From IMG/VR virus record IMGVR_UViG_3300010371_000056, positions 1 to 42,720 of that record: a stretch of 42,720 nucleotides of DNA; one strand, given 5' to 3'. This document shows, piece after piece, positions 7,427-14,624 of the stretch. The notes beneath the pieces were generated by a model that was not told the DNA's origin, made no database searches, and saw only the letters and a program-made list of their open reading frames with translations. The first letter of the stretch is position 1. Each line of letters opens with the position of its first letter. A program made the translations under genes and the position numbers. The DNA comes from a virus.

Positions 7427-7664
7427 ATGCCGCCGCGCATCGGCGCGGGCGGTAGCCGGACACTCGCTTGAGGAGGCGCAGTTAGCCCTTTGCCAAGCGT
7501 ATGATGATCTACTTCGGCATGGCGTCGATGGTCGCGGACTTCGATGCGTGCTACTGCGACCTGGCTACGGAGACAATATCCAGCAGATCCGCCGGCAAGT
7601 GCGCGAATACGCAACCATGATGCTAAGCGAGAACGTCCAGCTCATCACCGGGGACCAAGAATGA
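7427..7664 (+). pseudogene. Gene-like frame lacking a usable start (possible frameshift)
   Basis: In the frame ending TGA 7662-7664 there is a clearly protein-like run (AQLALCQAYDDLLRHG, IQQIRRQVREYATMM, SENVQLITGDQE). This frame is open from 7350 but has no ATG, GTG, TTG or CTG before the coding-like part. An ATG at 7427 begins a 14-residue frame (MPPRIGAGGSRTLA) in the -1 phase that stops at 7469-7471, exactly before the run, so one base of shift would join them. It could be a sequencing or natural frameshift, or a short product from an internal GTG or the ATG at 7617-7622. Function unknown. Confidence 0.4.
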
Positions 7665-7762
7665 CGACGCCTCAGAACTCGCCGCATACTGAAACCTGCG
7701 GCGGATGCTCGCAGTGCTTGAGGCCGCAATTAGATATCACAGTGCAAATTCCGAAGCTGTGA
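7661..7762 (+). CDS. Very small CxxC protein
   Basis: A 33-aa frame with ATG overlapping the previous stop (ATGA). It contains CGGCSQC, a cysteine cluster seen in many tiny phage zinc-knuckle proteins. The coupled start and cysteine motif are the only support. Confidence 0.4.
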   Translation: MTTPQNSPHTETCGGCSQCLRPQLDITVQIPKL

Positions 7763-7780
7763 CGCGCTAGGGCAAATGCA

Positions 7781-7960
7781 GTGAGAAGCTACGATCCACA
7801 GGCGCGGTTTAATCGCTTCGTATCGGGCGCTGGCGCCATCCGCGCTCTTGAAGCTCTCGCGCGCGTATACGCGCGGCTCACCAGTGCGTCAATCGAGCGC
7901 AACAGTCTGAGAATGGGCGAGAGTCGAGAGTTTGCCGAAGTGGGACGCCGACGCATCTAA
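7781..7960 (+). CDS. Small hypothetical protein (59 aa)
   Basis: A GTG at 7781 opens a 59-aa frame ending TAA 7958-7960. The sequence has regular helical, protein-like composition (YDPQARFNRFVSGAG, IRALEALARVYARLTSA) unlike a random frame. No domain is recognised. It is the last small gene before a 300-nt non-coding stretch. Confidence 0.5.
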   Translation: MRSYDPQARFNRFVSGAGAIRALEALARVYARLTSASIERNSLRMGESREFAEVGRRRI

Positions 7961-7966
7961 GATGTT

Positions 7967-7999
7967 GATTTGACGATGAGAATGGGTCAAATCAAATAT
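7967..7999 (+). promoter_or_regulatory. Promoter-like sequence with overlapping inverted repeat
   Basis: GATTTGAC (7967-7974) and GTCAAATC (7986-7993) form a perfect 8-bp inverted repeat with an 11-nt centre. TTGACG (7970-7975) could be a -35 box, with TCAAAT (7992-7997, spacing 16) or AAATAT (7994-7999, spacing 18) as -10. A repressor bound to the repeat would cover the promoter. Both readings are inferred from pattern only. Confidence 0.35.
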
Positions 8000-8144
8000 C
8001 GCTTTTCTTAATGGTTATTATGCGTAGTTCGCGGTGGAGCGAATCATGCGGTAGCGAGAGAGCGGTGGGACGGAGGGTATGACCGAATCGATTCACGCTC
8101 ACATGGCTATCGTTTCACCCGCTACATAGCCAGGTTTTTGAACC

Positions 8145-8175
8145 CCTCCTAGCCCCCCTTTTGGGGGATCGGAGG
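8145..8175 (+). repeat. GC-rich two-part inverted repeat
   Basis: CCTCC (8145-8149) pairs with GGAGG (8171-8175). Inside it, CCCCC within 8153-8158 pairs with GGGGG (8163-8167) across TTTT; TAG/ATC forms an internal loop. No U-run follows, so it is a poor intrinsic terminator. It may be a transcript-processing or DNA-recognition element. Confidence 0.4.
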
Positions 8176-8232
8176 ACCCAAGACCGGTGCTCAGTGCCCC
8201 ATGACGATACACGCCCAAAATTCAGGGGCGCT

Positions 8233-8257
8233 GTTAGTCTAACGTGTTAGTCTAACG
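8233..8257. promoter_or_regulatory. Tandem palindromes, putative operator
   Basis: GTTAGTCTAAC, a perfect 5+1+5 palindrome, occurs twice as GTTAGTCTAACG at 8233-8244 and 8246-8257, 13 bp apart and ending 3 nt before the ATG at 8261. I found no other copy in the window. Two phased palindromes beside a start codon look like a dimeric repressor operator, or an RNA element occluding the start. Confidence 0.5.
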
Positions 8258-8260
8258 CCC

Positions 8261-8461
8261 ATGAATCCACCCAAATGCCGACTCTGCAAGAAGGAACACT
8301 ACGGACGATGCGTTGATTTTGAATCGGAGCCAGAGGCGGTTGTGGTTCCAAGGTCGAGTCTCGCTACAGCGCACAAGAAACGCGCGACTCGCGGGACCTT
8401 CGACCGGACCGCCTACCAGCGAGAGTACATGCGGCGTCGGCGAGCGAAGGCTTTACGTTGA
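8261..8461 (+). CDS. Small zinc-knuckle phage protein before terminase
   Basis: A 66-aa protein starting MNPPKCRLCKKEHYGRC, giving a C-x2-C...H...C knuckle (residues 6-17) that is common in small phage proteins near the packaging genes. The C-terminus is very basic (YQREYMRRRRAKAL) and probably helical, suggesting DNA or RNA binding. There is no clear Shine-Dalgarno before the ATG; the tandem palindrome occupies that place. Confidence 0.65.
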   Translation: MNPPKCRLCKKEHYGRCVDFESEPEAVVVPRSSLATAHKKRATRGTFDRTAYQREYMRRRRAKALR

Positions 8462-8475
8462 GGTAGTATTCGGCC

Positions 8476-9096
8476 ATGGCAGGACATCCCCGTAAGCGAG
8501 CCCGAGAGCTAGCCGAGCGCATGCGGCTGGAGGAGTTGAACGGCGATTGGATGATCCGGCCGCCGCCGAATCTGACCGATCCGCCGAAGGAACCGACTGC
8601 CAAGGATTTGACCGCCGATTGGTGGCGGCGGCAGGTAAAGGACTTGGAGCGGGTGGCTAGGGAACGCGGGGATGGGATTGAGACTGGGAACGATGCCGTG
8701 CTTGAGAGTCAGGCGCGGGTATTCGGGGCCATGGGTGTACCGACGGATGTCGCGGCGGCGTTGATGGGGATGAGTGAGGGACAGTTCGCGGCGCAGTATG
8801 CGGAGGCTTATGGAGTGGGGTCGGCGGCGATGATTGCGCAGGTGTCGGCGAACTTCCTTCGGATTGCGACCGAGGGGAGTGACCGATACGCGGTAAAGGC
8901 GTGCATTGAGATCATGAACCGCCGTGGAGGAGAGCCCTGGAGACCTCCGGCGCAGAAGATCGAGGTCACCCGTCCTGGTCCTAAGGCCAATCTCATCGAT
9001 AGCAGCCGGTTGAGCTATGAGGACCGGATGGCGCTGCGTGGGATATTGGAACGGGCCGTAAATGGTCCCGAGACTCCTGCGCTTCCTGAGACTTGA
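8476..9096 (+). CDS. terS: Terminase small subunit
   Basis: A 206-aa protein directly before and coupled (TGATG) to the large terminase gene. Basic N-terminus, then residues about 83-120 (VPTDVAAALMGMSEGQF) form an HTH-like DNA-binding region. A helical stretch ending in KACIEIMNRRGGEPW resembles the helix-NRG-W segment seen in many small terminases. Its expected role is to recognise the packaging site and load the large subunit. Codons here are strikingly G-rich (many GGG, GCG) compared with neighbours. Confidence 0.78.
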   Translation: MAGHPRKRARELAERMRLEELNGDWMIRPPPNLTDPPKEPTAKDLTADWWRRQVKDLERVARERGDGIETGNDAVLESQARVFGAMGVPTDVAAALMGMSEGQFAAQYAEAYGVGSAAMIAQVSANFLRIATEGSDRYAVKACIEIMNRRGGEPWRPPAQKIEVTRPGPKANLIDSSRLSYEDRMALRGILERAVNGPETPALPET

Positions 9097-10724
9097 TGGC
9101 CTTCGACCCTGAAACCTTTGATCCTAGGTCTGTCAACGCGCAGGCGCAGCTGCTTGACCTTGATCGGGCTGACCAGCAAGAGAGCCTTTACGAATTTTTC
9201 AAAGCCGCCTGGTTCATCATCGATCCGGCGCCTTGGGTCGATGGCTGGTGTATCGATGCGATCTGTGAGCACTTGCAAGCCGTGGCGGACGGGCAGATAC
9301 GAAATCTCCTGATTAACATCAGCCCGCGCTGCTCAAAGTCCAATCTCTGCTCTGTGGCGTTTCCTGCGTGGGTGTGGGCCCAGCCGAATATTGGACCGAT
9401 CAGCGGGCCGCAGGTGTCGTTTCTGCACACTTCGTATTCAAATCAGTTGGTGCTCAGGGACTCAGTGAAGCGGCGACGGCTGATCGAATCGAACTGGTAT
9501 CAGGCGAGGTGGGGTGACCGATTCAAACTGCTGGCGGATCAGAATACCAAGAGCCGCTTTCAGAACGATAAGGGAGGGGAGAGCCTGATCACCTCGGTAG
9601 AGGGAGCGACGACAGGTGAGGGGGCTATGTGCATCGTCAACGACGACCCAAATAGCGTCGATGATGTCGATTCCCAGGCGTCGATTCAGGCTGTCATTGA
9701 CTGGTGGGATGGGGTGATGCCGACGCGCCTCAATAACCAAAACACGGGCGCGCGCATTGGGATTCAGCAGCGCACCTTTGAGAATGACTGGACGGGGCAC
9801 ATCCTCGAGACGGAACTGGAGGATTGGGTACACCTCATGATTCCCATGAGATATGAGCCGGAGCGCTCCTATCCGACTCTGATCGGGTGGAAGGACCCGC
9901 GCACGAAACCCGGCGAGTTGATGTGGCCGGAAAGGTTCGATGAGCAAGCGACCGCTCGGTTAGAGAAGAGGCTCGGTCCATTTAGGGCTGCCGGGCAGTT
10001 ACAACAGCGCCCAGAGCCCAAGGGCGGCGGCCTCATCAAGCGGGAGTGGTGGAAGCTTTGGGAGGCACAGAACTGGCCGCCCATGGACTATGTCCTAGCA
10101 TGGCTTGATACCGCGTATACCGAAGATGTCATGAACGACCCCTCCGGCATGATCGTCTGGGGGATTTACTCCGGAGACGTCAGTGCTTCGACGACTAGAC
10201 TCGTGGGTCCCGATGGAGAGCCGATCCGTCACGCTTCGACGTATTCGGAGTTTGCCCCGCGGGTCATGTGCATGTACGGGTGGACCGAACGCCTTGAGTT
10301 ACATGAGCTCGTGAAGAAGAGCGCGGAAGTCTGCGCCAAGATGAAGGTCGACACGTTGGTAATCGAGAATAAGGCCTCAGGAATTAGCGTCGCCCAAGAA
10401 CTGCGGCGTCTCTACAGCCGGGAGCGCTTTTCGGTCCAGTTATCTGATCCGGGGCGCCAGGACAAAGTGGCGAGACTCATCAGCGTGCAGCATATATTCG
10501 CGGAGGGGATGGTCTACGGTCCTGACCGTCCGTGGATGGAGAAGATCATCAGCCAGGTCGGACAGTTTCCGAAAGGCAAGCACGATGAATTTGCCGACTG
10601 CACCTCAGGTGCACTCAAGAAACTGCGCGACATGGGCCTGCTTGTCCGCCAGCCCGAGCGGGAAGCAGAGCTTGAGGCCGACCGGCAATATCGCGGGCGA
10701 GAAGAGCCGCTCTATGCGGTCTAG
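9096..10724 (+). CDS. terL: Terminase large subunit
   Basis: A 542-aa packaging motor and nuclease. I chose ATG 9096 (TGATG overlap) over the TTG one codon upstream. N-terminal ATPase: a deviant Walker A SPRCSKS (residues 76-82, K81) and a Walker B-like CIVNDDPNS. C-terminal RNase H-fold nuclease: LAWLDTAY (D338), VIENKASG (E424) and HDEFADC (D497, D501) give the expected acidic triad. The typical phage motif GRCGxGKS/PPRHGKS is replaced by S-P-R-C-S-K-S. It translocates genome into the procapsid through the portal encoded at 11326 and cuts concatemers. Confidence 0.93.
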   Translation: MAFDPETFDPRSVNAQAQLLDLDRADQQESLYEFFKAAWFIIDPAPWVDGWCIDAICEHLQAVADGQIRNLLINISPRCSKSNLCSVAFPAWVWAQPNIGPISGPQVSFLHTSYSNQLVLRDSVKRRRLIESNWYQARWGDRFKLLADQNTKSRFQNDKGGESLITSVEGATTGEGAMCIVNDDPNSVDDVDSQASIQAVIDWWDGVMPTRLNNQNTGARIGIQQRTFENDWTGHILETELEDWVHLMIPMRYEPERSYPTLIGWKDPRTKPGELMWPERFDEQATARLEKRLGPFRAAGQLQQRPEPKGGGLIKREWWKLWEAQNWPPMDYVLAWLDTAYTEDVMNDPSGMIVWGIYSGDVSASTTRLVGPDGEPIRHASTYSEFAPRVMCMYGWTERLELHELVKKSAEVCAKMKVDTLVIENKASGISVAQELRRLYSRERFSVQLSDPGRQDKVARLISVQHIFAEGMVYGPDRPWMEKIISQVGQFPKGKHDEFADCTSGALKKLRDMGLLVRQPEREAELEADRQYRGREEPLYAV

Positions 10725-10733
10725 GGAGGAGGC

Positions 10734-10949
10734 GTGGTTTACTTTTTCCTGATTCTGATCTGGCTCGCTGTTGTCATCTGGGCGCCTTTCTGGCTGAAGC
10801 TGATTGCGTGGATTCTCGCGGCGTGGGAAGTCTCGGCGCGCATTAAGGGTGCCATCCTCATTCGCCGAGCGCGCAAGCTCGCAGAGGCCAAGCTGCGCTT
10901 CGCTCAGGAAGCTACGGCTCCTGGCGCCGGTATCGATAGGTCAAAATGA
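10734..10949 (+). CDS. Small membrane protein after terminase
   Basis: A 71-aa protein with GTG start 10734 and a strong Shine-Dalgarno (GGGAGGAGG). Residues 2-31 are strongly hydrophobic (YFFLILIWLAVVIWAPFWLK), giving one or two membrane segments; the rest is a basic helical cytoplasmic tail. It could be a holin-type or superinfection-related protein; neither is shown by the sequence. Confidence 0.6.
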   Translation: MVYFFLILIWLAVVIWAPFWLKLIAWILAAWEVSARIKGAILIRRARKLAEAKLRFAQEATAPGAGIDRSK

Positions 10950-11218
10950 TCCTCGACTCCAAGACCGCCCAGCCGCGCTGCACCTGCACCGTCGAGCTTC
11001 TTTCGCGCCTCTTTCGACCGTACAACTTCCTCGTGACCGTTACTGGAGAGCCTCCTCACGCATTCGTGCGCCGCTACCGGATCTCGGCCCCTACGGACAA
11101 TGAGGCTGCAACGTGTGCCATGCAGCTTTTCGTGAAGGAATGCATGGCGGATCAGGGTGTGCCCGAGGCCGTCCGCAAGGAAATCGCCTCCATTACTCCC
11201 CGGGCCAAGTTGCAATGA
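10946..11218 (+). CDS. Hypothetical phage protein
   Basis: A 90-aa protein, ATG overlapping the previous stop (ATGA). It shows alternating strands (FLVTVTGEPPHAFVRRYRIS) followed by a helix (NEAATCAMQLFVKECMADQG). The end of the gene (11210-11218) overlaps the promoter-like sequence of the portal leader. No family recognised. Confidence 0.6.
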   Translation: MILDSKTAQPRCTCTVELLSRLFRPYNFLVTVTGEPPHAFVRRYRISAPTDNEAATCAMQLFVKECMADQGVPEAVRKEIASITPRAKLQ

Positions 11219-11239
11219 TGCTACCCCTTGTGAGATAAA
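11210..11239 (+). promoter_or_regulatory. Sigma70-like promoter of the portal operon (copy A)
   Basis: TTGCAA (11210-11215), an 18-nt spacer and GATAAA (11234-11239). Predicted transcription would start about 11246, at the foot of hairpin 1. The same arrangement precedes the capsid and fibre genes (16805-16833, 35672-35699), which supports it being a real late promoter. Confidence 0.5.
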
Positions 11240-11245
11240 ACGCAT

Positions 11246-11318
11246 GGGCTGCCCGGCGCAGCCTTTTCGCCCCTTGGGTCCCCTCTAGCTCCGGCAGCCA
11301 AGAGACCTCCACTAGGAG
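11246..11318 (+). ncRNA. Structured 5' leader, copy A (portal)
   Basis: Hairpin 1: GGCTGC (11247-11252), loop CCGGC, GCAGCC (11258-11263), then TTTTC. Element 2: GGTC (11277-11280) and GACC (11304-11307) enclose exactly 23 nt, inside which TCT/AGA (11284-11286 with 11301-11303) and GCT/AGC (11288-11290 with 11296-11298) pair around a second CCGGC loop. CTCC (11307-11310) can pair with the ribosome-binding site GGAG (11315-11318), 7 nt before the TTG start of the portal gene. Copies B and C repeat this with different but compensating bases. The fold is my manual prediction; translational control is inferred. Confidence 0.6.
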
Positions 11319-11325
11319 TGTCTCT

Positions 11326-13662
11326 TTGTCTGGCCTAGCCGGCAACCTTCGTCTCGTACCGCCGCAATCAGCGGCTCCTGAACCTGCTGATGTAGTCGTT
11401 GAGGTCGAGTCAGGCGGTGACTCGCCTATCGTCGATGACAAGAACAACATCCTACGTATCGAGCACGGTGACGGCTCGATTACAGTCTCACTCGACGGGA
11501 AACCGCTAGGCAATGAGGGCAAGCCCGAGAAGCCGCTCGAGTGGTTCGACAATCTCGCCGAGCGCATCGACAAGGACGAACTCGCGAGCATCACCGAAGA
11601 TTTACTGCGCGGGGTATCTGAGGACCTTCAGTCCCGCAGTGAATGGATCGAGGATCGCGCGCAAGGCGTGCGACTCCTCGGGCTCAAAATCGAGTTGCCC
11701 AACGTTCAAGGTGCCACCGACGGGGCGCCCGTCGAGGGCATGAGTCGGGTACGCCACCCTCTGCTACTTGAAGCGGTGCTCAGATTCCAGGCGAACGCCC
11801 GGGGTGAACTGCTCCCGACAGACGGTCCAGTCAAGATCCGCAACGACTCGACCTCGCCCACATCAATTGACAATGCAGTCGCGAATGCTCTGGAAGTAGA
11901 CCTCAACCACTACCTGACTGCGGTGGCGACCGAGTATTACCCCGACACCGACCGGATGCTATTTCAGGTCGGCTTTGGAGGAGGAGGCTTTAAGAAAGTC
12001 TACAAGTGCCCCCTTCGCATGCGGCCGGTGTCAGAGTCCGTTGATGCTAAGGACTTGATAGTCAATCAATCGGCGACTGACCTGGCAAACGCTCAACGTG
12101 TCACACATCGCGTGACGATGAAGCCCTCTACCGTGAGGCGCATGCAACTCCTCGGGGTCTATCGCGATATCAAGCTAGGCGATGCGGTAGCGTCAACTCA
12201 GAATTCACTCGATGATGAGGAGAAGGCGCAACAGGGCATTACAGTAAACACGCTTGGAAGGCCCGAGGATCGAGAGCGGGAGATCTACGAGATCTACTGC
12301 GAACTCGATATCAAAGGTTTCGAACACAAGATTAACGGTAAGGAGTCGGGGCTCGCAATTCCCTATGTAGTGACGATCGACAAGTCATCGCGCGAGTGTC
12401 TGGCGGTGGTCCGAAACTACGGCAAGGAAGACAAACCCCTTCCCACTGCGCGCAAGCGCTTCGTGCTCTATCCCTTCGTGCCGGGTCTTGGTTTCTATCC
12501 AATCGGGCTGCTGCACATCCTTGGAAACACGACCAACGCGGTCACCGCGGCATGGCGTGAGATGCTCGATAACGGCATGTTCGCGAATTTCCCAGGGTTC
12601 CTCATGCAGGATGGTGGGGGGAGGCAGAACACGAATATCTTCCGAGTACCGCCTGGCGGTGCGGCGCCGATCAAGACCAACGGCGTGGCGATTAGGGAAG
12701 CGGTGATGCCGCTTCCCTACAGCACGCAGGGAATGCCAGCGACGATGCAGCTCGTCGAGAACATGGTAGAGACGGGCCGTCGACTGGGTGGAACCGCTGA
12801 GGTGCAAGTCGGGGAGGGCAGGGCGGATGTGCCAGTCGGGACAGTGCTCGCCCTCATAGAGCAGGCGGTCAAGATGCTGAGCGCCGTGCACAAGCGAATT
12901 CACGCTGCACAAGCCGAGGAATTCCAGCTGCTGAAAGAGCTATTCAAGGAGGATCCGGAGAGTTTCTACCAGCGCGGTTGCAAATCCAAGACTCCGTGGG
13001 ACCGGGAGAGCTTCTTGGCTGCGCTCAACAACTGCGACATGGTTCCGCAGGCCGATCCAAACACAGCCTCTCGTGGCGAGCGCCTGATGAAGGTTCAAGG
13101 ATTGCTGCAACTTTCAGGATCGGCTCCGCAGCTCTACGATCCGATCAAGACGCACACGGCAGCCCTTCAGGCCATGGGGTGGATGGACCCGGAGCTGTTC
13201 TTCATCCCGCCTGAAGCCCGTACGAAGCCTCCCATCCAGTTGCAGCAGGCCCAGGCTGAGATGGAAAATGACAAAGCGCAGGCTGGAGCGAAAGTCACTG
13301 AGGCGAATGCCCGCGCAACCGAGGCGCAGGCAAAGGCGGATGAAATCAAGGCGAAGTCGGAGTCTGGCGCGTTCGCGCCGAAACACGAGACCCCATCTAC
13401 TGCGGCACCGGATTCGCAACTCGATGTAGCCACCGCTCATGCAAAGCTGATGGATGCTCAAACCCGCGCGCGGGAAGTCGCGCAAAAGGGCCTCGCGCAG
13501 GCCGCTCAGCTACACAGTGACTCGCTTGATCGAGAATCGCGGACACGAGATGACGCGATTGACCTTGCGAAGACAGTCATCACCGACCCTGCTGACGCTG
13601 CTGGAGTTGGCCAGAAGGCGACGGGAATTATTCACCAGATCGAAAAAGGTCTTCGTAAGTAA
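11326..13662 (+). CDS. Portal protein
   Basis: A 778-aa protein with TTG start 11326, 7 nt after GGAG; no better start lies nearby and the first residues SGLAGNLRLVP are protein-like. The large size, acidic N-terminus, segment SRVRHPLLLEAVLRFQANARGELLPTDGP (residues about 141-169) and position right after the terminase fit the P22-type/podoviral portal family. Residues about 640-690 are a long charged coiled coil (QAQAEMENDKAQAGAKVTEA). It forms the dodecameric channel at the capsid vertex through which DNA is packaged and ejected. Confidence 0.82.
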   Translation: MSGLAGNLRLVPPQSAAPEPADVVVEVESGGDSPIVDDKNNILRIEHGDGSITVSLDGKPLGNEGKPEKPLEWFDNLAERIDKDELASITEDLLRGVSEDLQSRSEWIEDRAQGVRLLGLKIELPNVQGATDGAPVEGMSRVRHPLLLEAVLRFQANARGELLPTDGPVKIRNDSTSPTSIDNAVANALEVDLNHYLTAVATEYYPDTDRMLFQVGFGGGGFKKVYKCPLRMRPVSESVDAKDLIVNQSATDLANAQRVTHRVTMKPSTVRRMQLLGVYRDIKLGDAVASTQNSLDDEEKAQQGITVNTLGRPEDREREIYEIYCELDIKGFEHKINGKESGLAIPYVVTIDKSSRECLAVVRNYGKEDKPLPTARKRFVLYPFVPGLGFYPIGLLHILGNTTNAVTAAWREMLDNGMFANFPGFLMQDGGGRQNTNIFRVPPGGAAPIKTNGVAIREAVMPLPYSTQGMPATMQLVENMVETGRRLGGTAEVQVGEGRADVPVGTVLALIEQAVKMLSAVHKRIHAAQAEEFQLLKELFKEDPESFYQRGCKSKTPWDRESFLAALNNCDMVPQADPNTASRGERLMKVQGLLQLSGSAPQLYDPIKTHTAALQAMGWMDPELFFIPPEARTKPPIQLQQAQAEMENDKAQAGAKVTEANARATEAQAKADEIKAKSESGAFAPKHETPSTAAPDSQLDVATAHAKLMDAQTRAREVAQKGLAQAAQLHSDSLDRESRTRDDAIDLAKTVITDPADAAGVGQKATGIIHQIEKGLRK

Positions 13663-13674
13663 GTTAGTTACGAA
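13652..13674 (+). repeat. Hairpin at the portal gene end
   Basis: TTCGTAA (13652-13658) and TTACGAA (13668-13674) form a 7-bp stem with a 9-nt loop across the portal stop codon. There is no U-run after it, so it is not a usual terminator. It may protect the 3' end of a processed message. The 82-nt gap to the next gene also contains GGAATATTCC just before ATG 13745. Confidence 0.4.
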
Positions 13675-13744
13675 CCTTGGACGTGTTAGGAAGATTGCGC
13701 AACCATGGTTCTGAGAGTAAATTTCACACCGTGAGGAATATTCC

Positions 13745-14419
13745 ATGAGCGAGATGTCCGAAAAGGCCCGCGCTGCCTTAAAGAGCAAGGCTGAGCGCAT
13801 GACGCGCGCCGATCCTCACGCCCGTGTGGATGCGTCGGGCTACTCCCCGGATGGGCTGCTTGACGGGAACGTTCAGACGGGTCCCCGTCCTCTCTCACGT
13901 CGTCAGTATCGTAGCGGTGGCCACGTATCGGGCGAGGCGTCGACCCCTCGAGCCGACCGCAAGCGTCGTGCCTCTGGCGGTCGGACCGCTCTCACTGCCG
14001 ATTCTTACCAGAATCGCGACATGAAGGATGCTAACGAAGAGCGCGATGGCAGCAAGCATACCGGTGGCATGAAGCATGGTGGTTCAGCGCGTGCCAAAGG
14101 CGGCGCCATCAACGACGGCACGCGGCCTACGGGCGGCCGATTAGCTCGCAAGGGCGGTGGCCGCACGAAGAAAGGAACGAACGTCAACATCATCATTGCC
14201 CCGCAAGGCTCCGGAGCATCTGTTCCTCCCCCCCGCCAGATGCCAGTCCCGACCGCCACCCCTCCCGGTGTTCCTGTTGGTCTGCATCAGGGCGCGCCCC
14301 CTGTTATGCCTGCCGCAGTGCCGATGCGAGCGCGTGGTGGCGGCGTCTATCCGATCGATGTCGGCGCCGGTAGTGGCCTTGGAAGGCTTGAGAAAGCCAA
14401 GCGTGCCGCTCGTTCGTGA
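13745..14419 (+). CDS. Basic glycine-rich virion-type protein
   Basis: A 224-aa protein starting at ATG 13745 after a GAGGA site. The whole chain is basic, low in hydrophobic residues and rich in GG motifs flanked by K/R (YRSGGHVSG, RAKGGAIND, RKGGGRTKKG, RARGGGVYP), with a proline-rich middle (PPPRQMPVPTATPPG). Likely largely disordered. Similar K/R-GG motifs occur in five other virion-type proteins of this window. Position between portal and scaffold suggests a minor virion or assembly protein. Confidence 0.6.
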   Translation: MSEMSEKARAALKSKAERMTRADPHARVDASGYSPDGLLDGNVQTGPRPLSRRQYRSGGHVSGEASTPRADRKRRASGGRTALTADSYQNRDMKDANEERDGSKHTGGMKHGGSARAKGGAINDGTRPTGGRLARKGGGRTKKGTNVNIIIAPQGSGASVPPPRQMPVPTATPPGVPVGLHQGAPPVMPAAVPMRARGGGVYPIDVGAGSGLGRLEKAKRAARS

Positions 14420-14619
14420 GTTCATACGATTCCAGATTTGAGCGCGAACTCCAAAAGCGTATCGGCGAAGAGTTGGTGCGGCTACGAGAGGATTTGGAAC
14501 TCGGGACTGCGATCAAGGACTACGCGCAATACCGTGACTACATTGGCCGCATCGCCTCATTGAAGCGTGTGGCCATAGAATTTTGCCCAGAAGTCCAAGC
14601 ACAGATCGATAAAGGTTAG
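14416..14619 (+). CDS. Small helical protein
   Basis: A 67-aa protein with GTG overlapping the previous stop. It is a highly charged helix (FERELQKRIGEELVRLREDL) followed by YRDYIGRIASLKRVAIEFC. Such short coiled-coil proteins between portal and scaffold are common in related phages, with no established role. Confidence 0.6.
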   Translation: MSSYDSRFERELQKRIGEELVRLREDLELGTAIKDYAQYRDYIGRIASLKRVAIEFCPEVQAQIDKG

Positions 14620-14624
14620 ATTGC

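Larger units (their letters stand above)
7961..8260. other. Non-coding regulatory stretch before the packaging genes
   Basis: A 300-nt interval without a convincing gene, A+T-richer at its left end. It holds, in order, an 8-bp inverted repeat overlapping a promoter-like sequence, a GC-rich two-part hairpin, and two tandem palindromes next to the ATG at 8261. A 16-codon ATG frame at 8090-8140 has a ribosome-binding site too close to its ATG and was not called. Its place just upstream of the terminase genes would also suit a packaging start site, but no cos or pac sequence can be recognised. Confidence 0.5.

Noticed and set aside
8090-8140. 16-codon frame after GGAGG in the non-coding stretch
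   Set aside because: The ribosome-binding site is too close to the ATG and the product is too short to support.
8233-8257. Tandem repeat considered as a CRISPR remnant
   Set aside because: Only two 12-nt units with 1 nt between them, no spacers of typical length and no cas genes.
8941-8960. AGACCTCCGG within the small terminase gene resembling the leader 3' arm
   Set aside because: No GGTC at the right distance upstream, and no GGAG plus start codon follows.
11264-11267. Hairpin 1 plus TTTT of leader A considered as a plain intrinsic terminator
   Set aside because: The stem is only 6 bp and the T-run four bases; it sits at the predicted 5' end of a transcript rather than after a gene, and it is repeated with compensating changes before the capsid gene. 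Attenuation is still possible.
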